Source of the DNA: Chitinophagales bacterium
GTDB taxonomy: Bacteria; Bacteroidota; Bacteroidia; Chitinophagales; Saprospiraceae
NCBI GenBank assembly: GCA_013299105.1
Contig: JAAFJY010000002.1
Location: 1-64,000 of the forward strand
Length of the DNA stretch: 64,000 nt
Direction: 5' to 3'
The number at the start of each line of letters is the position of its first letter. Within the stretch, counting starts at the first letter, position 1. The position numbers and the translations under genes were made by a program. Shown here piece by piece: positions 28,301 to 35,512 of the stretch. Below the pieces are notes generated by a model, which was given only the letters and a program-made list of their open reading frames with translations, did not search any database and was not told the origin of the DNA.

Positions 28301-28684
28301 TTGCACCTGGAAGCCCACACTTTGCAAAGTGTATGGTTGGAAAACAAGGGAGAAGGGAGGTGGGAAACCCACGCTTTGCCTCGTTTGGCCCAATCGGGCC
28401 CCATCCAAACTTTCGTGGTCGAAGACTTTGATGGCGACGGTAAAATCGACATCCTTTGTCTAGGCAACGATTATGGCGAAGACGTGCAAATTGGTCGCCA
28501 GGACGCTTTGGGTGCAATCCTGCTGCGCAATCAGGGCAAAGGTCGATTCAAAGCTCAATCTGCAAAACGAAGCGGCATCCGCATCGTGGGTGATCCACGC
28601 AATGCCCATTTGGTCCAAGTCAAAGGGCAAAAACAACTTTGGGTTGGCCTCAACCAAGGCCCCTTGCTGCGCTGGCGATGGTAA
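25340..28684 (+). CDS. VCBS/FG-GAP repeat lipoprotein with ASPIC/UnbV domain
   Basis: This is a 1,114-residue protein. Its N-terminal hydrophobic segment ends at a probable lipid-anchored Cys (LLAHWSCQKP; the lipobox is loose). Many calcium-binding FG-GAP/VCBS repeats of the DxNxDGxxDxx type follow, such as VGDFNGDGLSDVFFAGN, DINEDGWLDIYV and DFDNDGDLDLVV. An ASPIC/UnbV module is near residues 545-610 (GAKVEVFTG, ILVKWPDGKLQ), and a second propeller set follows. Such proteins often accompany SusCD loci and are probably surface glycan-binding or scaffold propellers; that role is inferred. ATG 25340 is used. It is divergent from susC across the dyad-containing region. Confidence 0.85.
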   Translation: MTLSVKTVPLGKYGALFFVTLGLLAHWSCQKPRKSMFTILEARETGLDFNNYIEENDSLNVLSFEYIYNGGGVGVGDFNGDGLSDVFFAGNQRSSALYLNRGDLHFEDVSTSAGLQTQHWCTGVSVVDINEDGWLDIYVCTIHPNRKKSAPNLFYINQGPKNGIPVFKEQAAEMGLADHAYSTHAAFLDYDLDGDLDMYLLNNALEDFNRNEIRKPVLDGKGKSNDKLFRNEGKTANGLPRFSDVSLAAGITQEGWGLGLGICDINQDGYPDIYCANDFLSSDLLWINKQDGTFSNQVSDYFSHQSHNSMGCDIADIDNDGYPELMTLDMMPFTNQRIKSMFGPASYDRYQLNLQLGYQPQFVRNMLQHNNGPDENGQISFSEIGQMAGVFATDWSWSCLFADFDNDSQRDLFITNGYHRDVTDLDFTAYNAEISMFGDPQMRKEAIEKAVNKLNGVKISNFIYHNLGNLNFADHSHDWGIQQPSYSNGAAYADFDNDGDLDLVVNNINDPAFLYRNNLYEGKIHSNNFLRLYLQGKKGNKQALGAKVEVFTGPKRLSAEHNLYRGYKSSMEEAIHFGLGQEKIVDSILVKWPDGKLQKLHKPQINTLLKIAYQPNASADRAAQIQLPLLKPLAEELRFSHRENPWIDFNQQFLWRRMYSRQGPAMAQGDVNGDGLNDVLLSGASEQAGVVFLQKSDGRFVQQNWVEAKRQEHTSLALFDADLDADLDVYAVSGGTEFSENNEQYQDQLYLNDGQGHFQAAPKGALPSETSSGACVATADYDQDGDLDLFVAGRISPERYPFAPRSYLLRNDGQKGRAKFTDVTPADLKNPGMVSSAIWADFDGNGTPDLALAGEYMSIDFWYNQAGHLRQKKLENSTLLQGWWNTLHAADLDEDGDQDLLGGNFGLNTRYQASPAEPLCLNAKDYDNNGRLDPFFSYFLQGKEVLVHPRDALTMQTPALKKRVLTYAEYGRLGLHGLLKKPELAGALHLEAHTLQSVWLENKGEGRWETHALPRLAQSGPIQTFVVEDFDGDGKIDILCLGNDYGEDVQIGRQDALGAILLRNQGKGRFKAQSAKRSGIRIVGDPRNAHLVQVKGQKQLWVGLNQGPLLRWRW

Positions 28685-28718
28685 ACTCTTCTTCACCAAC
28701 CATAATGAACAATTAAAC

Positions 28719-30404
28719 ATGAGAACAATGCTGCATTTTTTGTTACTGGGTCTACTTTTTGCCACTTCTTGCAAAAAAGAGGTAAGCAAGCCCAATACCC
28801 CACCTAACATCAGCGCTTTCACCTATAAAGTACTGGGTATTTCACCCTATGAGGTGGAATTCAAAGTCAGCGCCATTGACCAAGACTTGGAAGCACTGAA
28901 GTACTTCTGGAATTTTGGCGATGGCAAATGGGTAGAAGGTTCCGCTTTTGAAAAGCGCACTTTTGAGCCCGAAAAAGACTACACCGTGGAGGTAGGAGTA
29001 AGGGATAGTAAAAATGAAACCAAAAGTAAAGTCAGTTTTTCCACCAAATTCAAAGCGGTAAGCATCACCCTGGATGCTACGACCCGCTTTCAAACCATGC
29101 AGGGCTTCGGTGGTTTTGGTGCCGAAAAAGTGTGGTGGGACAACGAGCCTTTCTACTCCGCCGATTTTGTCAAAACCCTGATCGAAGACCTGGGCATCAC
29201 CATCTTACGCGATGAAATCCCCCTCAGTTTTGAACCTGGCAACGACAACACCGACCCCAAGGTCATCAATTGGGCGGGTTTCAATACCAGCCGTGATACC
29301 GACGGTGCGGACTCTCACTTGGGCCAGCATTTCCCTTATCTGAAAGCCATGAAGGACGCTGGCTTGCAAAAGCTAATTGCTACAGTATGGTCGCCCCCCT
29401 TGTTCATGAAACACATCCAGCACCGAGGCAATGGCGTAAACAACGGTAACGACCCAGGTGCCTACTCCGCACCTGCGTACACCAACAACCCAACAGATAG
29501 GACCAACCAACTGCGCACCGACATGTACGAGGAGTTTGGGGAGTATTGTGTGGCCTATGTTCGCTTGTTGAAAGAGCGCACGGGCATCGACTTGTATGCC
29601 TTGAGTATCCAAAACGAGCCGCGCTTTTCACAATTTTATGGTTCCTGTGTACACAGTCCAGAGTCGCTGCGCGACTTGACCAAAGTGGTGGGCCGCAGGT
29701 TCAAAAATGAAGGCATCAAGACCAAGCTTTTTGTGCCCGAAGACGTGCAAAGTATTTTCCACATCCGCCAATACCTCAACGCCATCCTCAACGACAGCGA
29801 AGCCAATGGCTACGTGGATATTTTTGCCATCCACAATTATCAAAACGACGGCATTAGCCCCAGTAACGAGGGTCCAACCAATTGGCGCGAAACCTACGAC
29901 CTGGCCACCAAAGGTAAAAAAGAAGTGTGGATGACCGAGACATCAGGCTTCAAACCCGGTTTTGAAGAGGGCGGCCTGCCCCTGGCGCGGTCAATTTACA
30001 ATGCGCTATATTTTGGCAATGCCTCAGCTTGGGTGTACTGGCAGATGTCGGACGGCAGCGACGGGGCCTTGATCCGCAATGGTCAGAAGACGCCCTTGTA
30101 CCAGGTTTCTAAGCATTTTTACAAGTACATCCGCCCTGGAGCAGTGCGCATCAAAGCCGAAAGTGCAGACAACAACCTGCCCGTATTGGCCTTCGAACAC
30201 CCCGACAAAACCAGCACCCTCGTGGCCTTCAACCTGGGCAGCGAGCCGATGCGGGTAGCGCTCAAGGGTTTGAGCAGCGGGGGGTATGATTTTTACTTAT
30301 CGGACGCAGTGAATAATTTCAGCAAGGCTGCTGCAAAAGTCAATGCAGATGGGACGGTGGTGCTGCCTGGGAAGTCGATTTTCACCTTGACGAATAGGAA
30401 TTGA
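28719..30404 (+). CDS. Glycoside hydrolase family 30 lipoprotein with PKD domain
   Basis: This is a 561-residue GH30 enzyme. The lipoprotein signal is MRTMLHFLLLGLLFATSC. A PKD-like domain (residues ~30-105; YFWNFGDGKWVEG) precedes the catalytic barrel, which starts at TMQGFGGFGAE. Acid/base Glu300 lies in SIQNEPRF and nucleophile Glu407 in WMTETSGF. A C-terminal beta domain follows. GH30 contains beta-glucosylceramidases, beta-1,6-glucanases and xylanases; the subfamily is not determined here. ATG 28719 is chosen, 34 bases after the VCBS stop, so the two genes are likely one operon. Confidence 0.88.
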   Translation: MRTMLHFLLLGLLFATSCKKEVSKPNTPPNISAFTYKVLGISPYEVEFKVSAIDQDLEALKYFWNFGDGKWVEGSAFEKRTFEPEKDYTVEVGVRDSKNETKSKVSFSTKFKAVSITLDATTRFQTMQGFGGFGAEKVWWDNEPFYSADFVKTLIEDLGITILRDEIPLSFEPGNDNTDPKVINWAGFNTSRDTDGADSHLGQHFPYLKAMKDAGLQKLIATVWSPPLFMKHIQHRGNGVNNGNDPGAYSAPAYTNNPTDRTNQLRTDMYEEFGEYCVAYVRLLKERTGIDLYALSIQNEPRFSQFYGSCVHSPESLRDLTKVVGRRFKNEGIKTKLFVPEDVQSIFHIRQYLNAILNDSEANGYVDIFAIHNYQNDGISPSNEGPTNWRETYDLATKGKKEVWMTETSGFKPGFEEGGLPLARSIYNALYFGNASAWVYWQMSDGSDGALIRNGQKTPLYQVSKHFYKYIRPGAVRIKAESADNNLPVLAFEHPDKTSTLVAFNLGSEPMRVALKGLSSGGYDFYLSDAVNNFSKAAAKVNADGTVVLPGKSIFTLTNRN

Positions 30405-30424
30405 ATATACTAGTTGAATTTTGT

Positions 30425-30464
30425 GCGGCAAGCCTGGTTTTTACCAGACTTGCCGCTTTGTTTT
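30425..30464 (+). terminator. Terminator after the GH30 gene
   Basis: GCGGCAAGCCTGGT (30425-30438) pairs with ACCAGACTTGCCGC (30443-30456) in 13 of 14 positions around a TTTT loop, followed by TTTGTTTTA. It closes the plus-strand arm of the utilisation locus and may serve the convergent lipoprotein gene too. Confidence 0.85.
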
Positions 30465-30483
30465 ATCCAAAAACCATCCTGTT

Positions 30484-31146
30484 TTACAACTCCAATCTCC
30501 AACTGGTCACCCCGGCTATCCGTGCCAGTGAGCCATTCGTGTAGCGCACGCCATCGCAACCAATTACGGGTTGGAAGAGGCTGATGGCCACTTGATCGGC
30601 AGTAGGATATTCCTTGCAATTCACAGGACGGTCGTAGGTGGTCATGCGCACCGAAGCGGGATAAGTGAAGCAATAAGCGCCCACGTAGATCATCTCTTCA
30701 GTGGATTTGAGGTCGGTGGTACGGAAGCTCATGTTGTCGGTTTCAGAAGCTGGCTTGGTGCTGGAGCGGATCAGGCGGAAAGTCTGCGTTTCGCGGTCGT
30801 AGCCGTAAATGTAGAGATTGGGGTTGCCCACATTAGCAGTATTGGTTTTGATCAACAATACGTCGTGTTTTCTCAGCATGGGGTCTGGTAAATCTTCGCG
30901 TTTGATGAAGTAGCCGTACCAAGTGTTGGGGGCCAAGTCCACATTCACTTCGCGGATGATGGCGATGATTGGACTTTTTTCATTCAGTGGGGTCTCCATC
31001 ACTTCTGCATTTTGGGTTTGGGCAAAAGTGGGAACTGGAGCTTCAATACTTACCAGGGGTTCAGTATTGATTTGGTCTTCGGCTTTTTCGCAAGCCAGGT
31101 TGAGGGTGGCGAGGATTGTTAAGGCGACAAACAAAGTCTTTTTCAT
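30484..31146 (-). CDS. Lipoprotein with degenerate Kazal-like C terminus
   Basis: This 220-residue protein has a lipoprotein signal (MKKTLFVALTILATLNLAC). The central region (residues ~60-165) is unrecognised. The C-terminal end QPVIGCDGVRYTNGSLARIA followed by GVTSW closely recalls Kazal-type inhibitor repeats common in Bacteroidota, whose usual form is PVCGCDGxTYxNxCxAxxAGV. Two of the expected cysteines are replaced here (PVIGC for PVCGC, NGS for NPC). NCKEYP earlier may supply another. It probably sits in the periplasm or outer membrane; inhibition of a protease is not implied, because the disulfide pattern is broken. Confidence 0.65.
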   Translation of the reverse strand: MKKTLFVALTILATLNLACEKAEDQINTEPLVSIEAPVPTFAQTQNAEVMETPLNEKSPIIAIIREVNVDLAPNTWYGYFIKREDLPDPMLRKHDVLLIKTNTANVGNPNLYIYGYDRETQTFRLIRSSTKPASETDNMSFRTTDLKSTEEMIYVGAYCFTYPASVRMTTYDRPVNCKEYPTADQVAISLFQPVIGCDGVRYTNGSLARIAGVTSWRLEL

Positions 31147-31413
31147 GTTGCAGGTTTTTAAGTTACTGTTGCAAAAATCCTGCATTTGGTACTGCCAAAC
31201 ATCACCCCTAGCAAGGGTGGGGTAAAAATCCTCATTTGGGAGGAGGCTTTAAATTAAGGTGAGTACTAATGATGAAATTAATTGAAAAGCTCAATTGAAA
31301 AAATCGAGCCCTGACGCAGCTGAGCAGCGAAGGGAACTGAGTACTTATTCGTCAGCCGCCAAAGCGCCAAACACCCCATGTTGGCAGCAGTTTCGTTTTA
31401 CAAAAGCTGGCGT

Positions 31414-31881
31414 TTAATTTGAACAAATGTTACTAGCGTGGCGAGCAATCATTAGCCATTTGCCGTCTTTTCGCATCCACATGTTAGTGAAACGTCTTTT
31501 AATTGGCTGAATGGTGTCATGCGAACTGCCTTTGGGGGCTGTTTTAGGAATTACCAGCTCATTGCCCATTACAATAATGACGGAGTCATGCAACAGTACT
31601 TTCTCAATATTTCTTTCAAACTTTGAATATGTTAATACACCACTTTGTATTGGCCCTGTGGCTGCATCCTGTACTACGTTGAAAGGATTGTTGACAGTGT
31701 AGTCCGCAGCCCAGTTTTTTTTCATTTCATCAACCTTACCATTCATGAGATACTCAACTTGTTCCGCTTCCAATCTTCTTATCTCTATCTCATCATTATT
31801 AGGTGAACTTTGAGAGTGTACAACTGTCGCCTGCAATAAAAGAATGGCTAAAATTTTTATAGAAAGAATTATGTGTTTCAT
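31414..31881 (-). CDS. Secreted NTF2-like / DUF4440 protein
   Basis: This is a 155-residue protein with signal peptide MKHIILSIKILAILLLQATVVHSQ and an NTF2-like fold: IEIRRLEAEQVEYLMNGKVDEMKKNWAADYTVNNPF, and C-terminal FTNMWMRKDGKWLMIARHAS. DUF4440/SnoaL relatives include ketosteroid-isomerase-like enzymes and many unknowns. I chose ATG 31881, because the longer frame to 31992 lacks a signal peptide. It is a second member of the family in the window after 11925-12359 but only weakly similar. It appears monocistronic. Confidence 0.78.
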   Translation of the reverse strand: MKHIILSIKILAILLLQATVVHSQSSPNNDEIEIRRLEAEQVEYLMNGKVDEMKKNWAADYTVNNPFNVVQDAATGPIQSGVLTYSKFERNIEKVLLHDSVIIVMGNELVIPKTAPKGSSHDTIQPIKRRFTNMWMRKDGKWLMIARHASNICSN

Positions 31882-32365
31882 ACTGATAAATTTTAGAAAG
31901 TTGAAGTGCGTTACTGAAATTGCCACCAACGTGATAGTACACGAACCTCGCATACCCAAAGCAAATATACAACCACTTGGAGAGGAATGCAATTTTTTCT
32001 GATGAAAAAAGAATCATAAACATTGATAACCAATAGATTAGTGTATCTGCTACATGACTGAAAGACATCTCACAATACAAAATGCGAACCTTTTATCCTT
32101 GCCTTTTATCCAACAGGATGATTTCTTTAGCGACAACTTCAGCAACAAATCCCTTTCCTCCTCTCATGTCGTCATGAAAGCGGGCACAGATTTTTCCCCT
32201 CTCAACTGGATAGCACTTCTTTTGGGCTTGAGTAAGCAAATCCCCCACCCCCAAATCCTAAATCCCCCCCTTTCACCACCTATTTTCCCACTTTTCTAAA
32301 CTATTTTTGTCGCCCTTTTGTCTTGTGGCTACCTTTGCGTGTCTGTTTATGCAACTCACCCGACC
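31882..32365. other. Divergent intergenic region upstream of the DUF5916 gene
   Basis: This is a 484-bp gap. It holds a strong promoter at 32307-32337. The rest shows no supported gene or repeat; a short open frame at 32054-32299 has no protein-like character. Confidence 0.6.
32307..32337 (+). promoter_or_regulatory. Promoter of the DUF5916 gene
   Basis: TTG (32307-32309) is separated by exactly 20 bases from TACCTTTG (32330-32337), a full match to the Bacteroidota TTG-N20-TAnnTTTG promoter. Transcription would begin near 32344, giving a leader of about 22 bases to the ATG at 32366. Confidence 0.7.
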
Positions 32366-34645
32366 ATGAAAAAGTCCTTTTTACTCTACACTGCCATCCT
32401 ATGTGTCTTTTCGGTTTTGGCACAAAATACCGCTGAGGAAGAAAAATATGTGCTGCACGTCAAGCGCAGCGCCAACCCCATCACCCTGGATGGGGTGCTC
32501 GACGAAGCCGCCTGGAAAAATGCCGAGCGGACCGTGGATTTTTATACCAGCTTCCCTTTTGACACCTCTTTTGCCAAGGAGAAAAGTGAGGTGTGGATGA
32601 CTTTTGACCAAAACTTCTTGTATGTAGGGGCGGTATTGTGGCAAAAGCGAGAGGACTACGTGGTGACTTCCCTCAAACGCGATTTTGCAGGTGGCACCAG
32701 CGATGTTTTTACCGTGAACATCGACGCATTCAAGGACAAATTGAATGGCTTTCACTTTGCCGTTTCGCCCCTGAATGTGCAACGCGAGGGCATCATTGAC
32801 AATGGCACCAACCTGAATACCGACTGGGACAACAAGTGGTACTCTGCCGTCAAAAACGAAGCAGACCACTGGGTTGTGGAAATGGCGATACCGTTCAAAA
32901 CCCTGCGCTACAAACTAGTGGAAGGACAAAATACTTGGCGCATCAACTTTGGCCGCAATTGCCTGGTGGCCAACGAAATTTCAACCTGGAGCCCGGTACC
33001 CCGCCAGTTTCGGCCCCTCACCCTGGCTTACACGGGCTTGTTGGTATGGGACGACGCGCCGCCGCAGCCCGGAGCCAACGTCTCGGTGATCCCTTATGTG
33101 ATTGCCCGTACCGAAACCGATTTTGAATTCAAGTTGCCCACCGAAACGAGCGCCAACATCGGCGGCGATGCCAAAATCGCCGTGACCCCTTCGCTCAACC
33201 TGGACCTGACTTTCAACCCCGATTTTTCGCAGGTGGACGTGGACCGCCAGATCACCAACCTGAGCCGCTTTGAGTTGTTTTTCCCCGAAAGACGGCAGTT
33301 TTTCCTGGAAAACGAGGACTTGTTTGGGCGTTTTGGCTTTCCGGATAGCCGGCCTTTTTTCAGTCGCCGCATTGGCCTGACCAACGGCAGAATCAAAAGG
33401 CGCACCACCGATGGGCAGGAAATCACCGTGCAACGCAACGTCAATGTGCCCATTTTGGCGGGTATGCGCCTGAGTGGAAAATTGGACAAAAACTGGCGGA
33501 TCGGTGCCCTGAACATGCAAACTGGCCGGGTAAAGGGCCTCGACCAAGGGCCCGCAAACTATAGCGTGGGCGTGATCCAACGCAAAGTGCAAGACCGCTC
33601 GGCCTTGAGCGCCATTTTTGTCAACAAAGAAAACTACCGCCTGGGCGAGGGGGATCGCTATGAGCACAATCCCGATGCCTTCAACCGGGTGGCGGGTCTG
33701 GAGTACAATTTCTTTTCCAAAGACAACAAGTGGGAATCCGAAATTTATTACCACCGCTCCTTCTCTTCGACCAGCAGCAATCCCACCGCCAACAACGATT
33801 CCCAGTCCGCAGCGGCTTTTTTGGGATTCAACAACCGCCATTGGACCATCTGGGGGGCCAATCAATACGTGGGCCAGAACTACCGCGCCGAAGCAGGTTT
33901 TGTACCCCGCCGAGGCTTTTACTCGATTTTTAACATCATTGAGCGGCGTTTTTTTCCAGGCCCCAAGTTGGCCAAAAAGGTCAATGTGTTTAGCTTTAAC
34001 CTGGAAAGCAACCTGGCCTTCAATGCCCCGGCAATCAACCTGACCGACCGTAGCCACGAGCTCGAAATGAGCGTGGAGTTTCCCGGCAACTCGGCTTTTT
34101 CGCTCAATGCGAGCCAGGAATACACTTATTTGTTTTTCCCTTTTGACCCCACCAATACGGGCGGCACCGAGTTGCCCGTCAATAGCGCTTACACCTACAA
34201 CTCGGTGGGGCTGAGCTACAATTCCGACTTCCGCAAGCCTTTTTCGTACGAGCTCAATGTGAGCACGGGGCAATATTTCAACGGCAATATTTTTCGGGTC
34301 AATGGCGAGTTGCTGTACCGTTGGCAGCCTTACGGTATTTTTGCCCTTTCGTATGTCTACAACGACATTCACTTGCCCAGCCCTTATCGCAGTGCCAATT
34401 TTTGGCTGGTGGGGCCCAGGGCGGAGTTGTCGTTTTCGCGCAGCTTGTTTTTCAGTACCTTTCTGCAGTACAATACCCAGGTCAACAACGTCAACATCAA
34501 CAGTCGCTTGCAGTGGCGCTTCAAGCCCGTGTCGGACTTGTTTCTGGTGTATTCTGACAACTACTTCAGCGATCAGTTTTTCACCTCGCCTTCCTCCAAA
34601 AACCGGGCTTTAGTGCTGAAAATGACTTATTGGTTGAATTTGTAG
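32366..34645 (+). CDS. CBM9-like / DUF5916 outer-membrane protein
   Basis: This is a 759-residue protein with signal peptide MKKSFLLYTAILCVFSVLAQ. The N-terminal ~200 residues form a CBM9-like sandwich (PITLDGVLDEAAWKNAERTVDF, VVEMAIPFKTLRY). A DUF5916 domain follows, with FNPDFSQVDVDRQITNLSRFE and FFPERRQFFLENEDLFGRFG, ending in a predicted beta-barrel whose last residue block is ALVLKMTYWLNL. DUF5916 proteins are often annotated as membrane-associated hydrolases, but no activity is established. The start is fixed by the upstream promoter and signal peptide. An antisense open frame of 463 codons here is a codon-usage artefact. Confidence 0.82.
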   Translation: MKKSFLLYTAILCVFSVLAQNTAEEEKYVLHVKRSANPITLDGVLDEAAWKNAERTVDFYTSFPFDTSFAKEKSEVWMTFDQNFLYVGAVLWQKREDYVVTSLKRDFAGGTSDVFTVNIDAFKDKLNGFHFAVSPLNVQREGIIDNGTNLNTDWDNKWYSAVKNEADHWVVEMAIPFKTLRYKLVEGQNTWRINFGRNCLVANEISTWSPVPRQFRPLTLAYTGLLVWDDAPPQPGANVSVIPYVIARTETDFEFKLPTETSANIGGDAKIAVTPSLNLDLTFNPDFSQVDVDRQITNLSRFELFFPERRQFFLENEDLFGRFGFPDSRPFFSRRIGLTNGRIKRRTTDGQEITVQRNVNVPILAGMRLSGKLDKNWRIGALNMQTGRVKGLDQGPANYSVGVIQRKVQDRSALSAIFVNKENYRLGEGDRYEHNPDAFNRVAGLEYNFFSKDNKWESEIYYHRSFSSTSSNPTANNDSQSAAAFLGFNNRHWTIWGANQYVGQNYRAEAGFVPRRGFYSIFNIIERRFFPGPKLAKKVNVFSFNLESNLAFNAPAINLTDRSHELEMSVEFPGNSAFSLNASQEYTYLFFPFDPTNTGGTELPVNSAYTYNSVGLSYNSDFRKPFSYELNVSTGQYFNGNIFRVNGELLYRWQPYGIFALSYVYNDIHLPSPYRSANFWLVGPRAELSFSRSLFFSTFLQYNTQVNNVNINSRLQWRFKPVSDLFLVYSDNYFSDQFFTSPSSKNRALVLKMTYWLNL

Positions 34646-35042
34646 TCTGGATTGTCTGGGTTTAGGATTTGCAGGATTACAGCGTTCCTAGTGGGCTAAG
34701 GGCCACAGAAAAAATAACTTGTATAATTGGCAACTCCGTTGCATTAGTGACAAGCCACGAATAAACCTTACCAAATCGCAACTGCATACTTTATAGATTA
34801 TGCCCTCGCTGCGCGAGGCCATTTTTAGCACGCGGATAAAATTGGGTTTGGGTGTGCTCGTTTGGGTGTGAGTGTGGGGAACACCGTTTCCAATTGGCCG
34901 AGACGAAAGATTCGGCGCGAAGCCCACACACCCAAACTCACACTTTCACACCCACACCCATTCTTGCGGATTTCCAGCACGACGTTGACCGTTACGTTGA
35001 CATGCCTGTGTCTTAAAAACTGGAAAGGTTTATTTTTGACCC

Positions 35043-35075
35043 GTCACGTACTCACGCGACGCGTGAGTACGTGAC
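35043..35075. repeat. Perfect 15-bp-stem palindrome
   Basis: GTCACGTACTCACGC pairs exactly with GCGTGAGTACGTGAC around a GAC loop. It is about 400 bases past the nearest upstream gene and lacks an adjacent long U tract, so it is not an obvious terminator. The flanks AAAAACTGG and AGTTTTTAGC are also roughly complementary. Confidence 0.6.
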
Positions 35076-35086
35076 AGTTTTTAGCA

Positions 35087-35122
35087 CACGGATTTCACGG
35101 ATTACGCGGATTTTCACGGATT
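35087..35122. repeat. Short CACGGATT tandem run
   Basis: Four near-identical units with a 9-10 base period begin at 35087, 35096, 35105 (CGCGGATT) and 35115. A related TTTTTAGCACGCGGAT lies at about 34824. Similar runs are, to my memory, common between Bacteroidota genes. Confidence 0.5.
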
Positions 35123-35266
35123 GCCAACATGACTTTGACCGCGCTAAACTCAAGACCAGAAGTACCAATTTTTATAATTTATTCTTTTGCCATCCCTAAG
35201 AACAAAATAACTGCCTATATTTTTGGTGAAAATCCTACCAATTCGGAACTTCAGCATCCACGCCTA

Positions 35267-35390
35267 GACCGCGAAGCGGGCCATTTCTCAAATTCTTTCA
35301 AATTCTGGCTTGGTCAACGTCACGCAAGAAATTCTGTAATTCTGAAAATTCTGGTTTAGACAAAAATTCTGGTTTAGACAAAAAAGTCGC
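35267..35390 (-). repeat. Dispersed repeat family 2, copy B
   Basis: This is an inverted counterpart of 13113-13238. It begins GACCGCGAAGCGGGCCA and ends CTGGTTTAGACAAAAAAGTC. Near the right end the unit AAAATTCTGGTTTAGAC is tandemly duplicated (35345-35379), which copy A lacks. Confidence 0.75.
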
Positions 35391-35422
35391 ATTGGTAATG
35401 GCTTAGGCAAACCACGCCCAAT

Positions 35423-35509
35423 CAGCCAAAAGTGCATAAAAAATCAAGATTTTGGCTGTAAAATTTTCTTTTTGCAGCCAAAATGCTATTTTTATAGCAA
35501 AATTGGCTG
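35423..35509. promoter_or_regulatory. Paired inverted CAGCCAA sites upstream of the AAA ATPase gene
   Basis: CAGCCAAAA (35423-35431) and TTTTGGCTG (35450-35458) form one exact inverted pair. CAGCCAAAA (35475-35483) and TTGGCTG (35503-35509), extended inward by TGCTAT/ATAGCA, form a second. The two pairs are spaced 51-52 bases apart, about five helical turns, and the second ends three bases before the GTG start. This looks like a two-site operator or a leader RNA with two hairpins. Confidence 0.5.
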
Positions 35510-35512
35510 ATT

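Larger units (their letters stand above)
34646..35512. other. 867-bp gene-free, repeat-rich region
   Basis: I see no convincing gene. The region contains complementary purine/pyrimidine words TTTGGGTGTG (near 34846 and 34865) and CACACCCAAA (near 34930), a perfect hairpin at 35043-35075, a short run of CACGGATT units, copy B of dispersed repeat 2, and an ordered set of CAGCCAA half-sites just before the next gene. Confidence 0.6.

Noticed and set aside
28473-28718. N-terminal extension of the GH30 protein
   Set aside because: It overlaps the VCBS gene; the lipoprotein signal starts at 28719.
32054-32299. 81-codon open frame upstream of the DUF5916 gene
   Set aside because: No domain, no start signal, low-complexity proline-rich end; it lies just before a well-formed promoter.
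32981-34372. 463-codon open frame antisense to the DUF5916 gene
   Set aside because: It lies wholly inside a gene with clear domains and promoter, has no recognisable domain and reflects low stop frequency opposite G/C-ending codons.
35105-35359. 76-codon plus-strand open frame 35129-35359
   Set aside because: It runs into dispersed repeat copy B and has no protein-like character.
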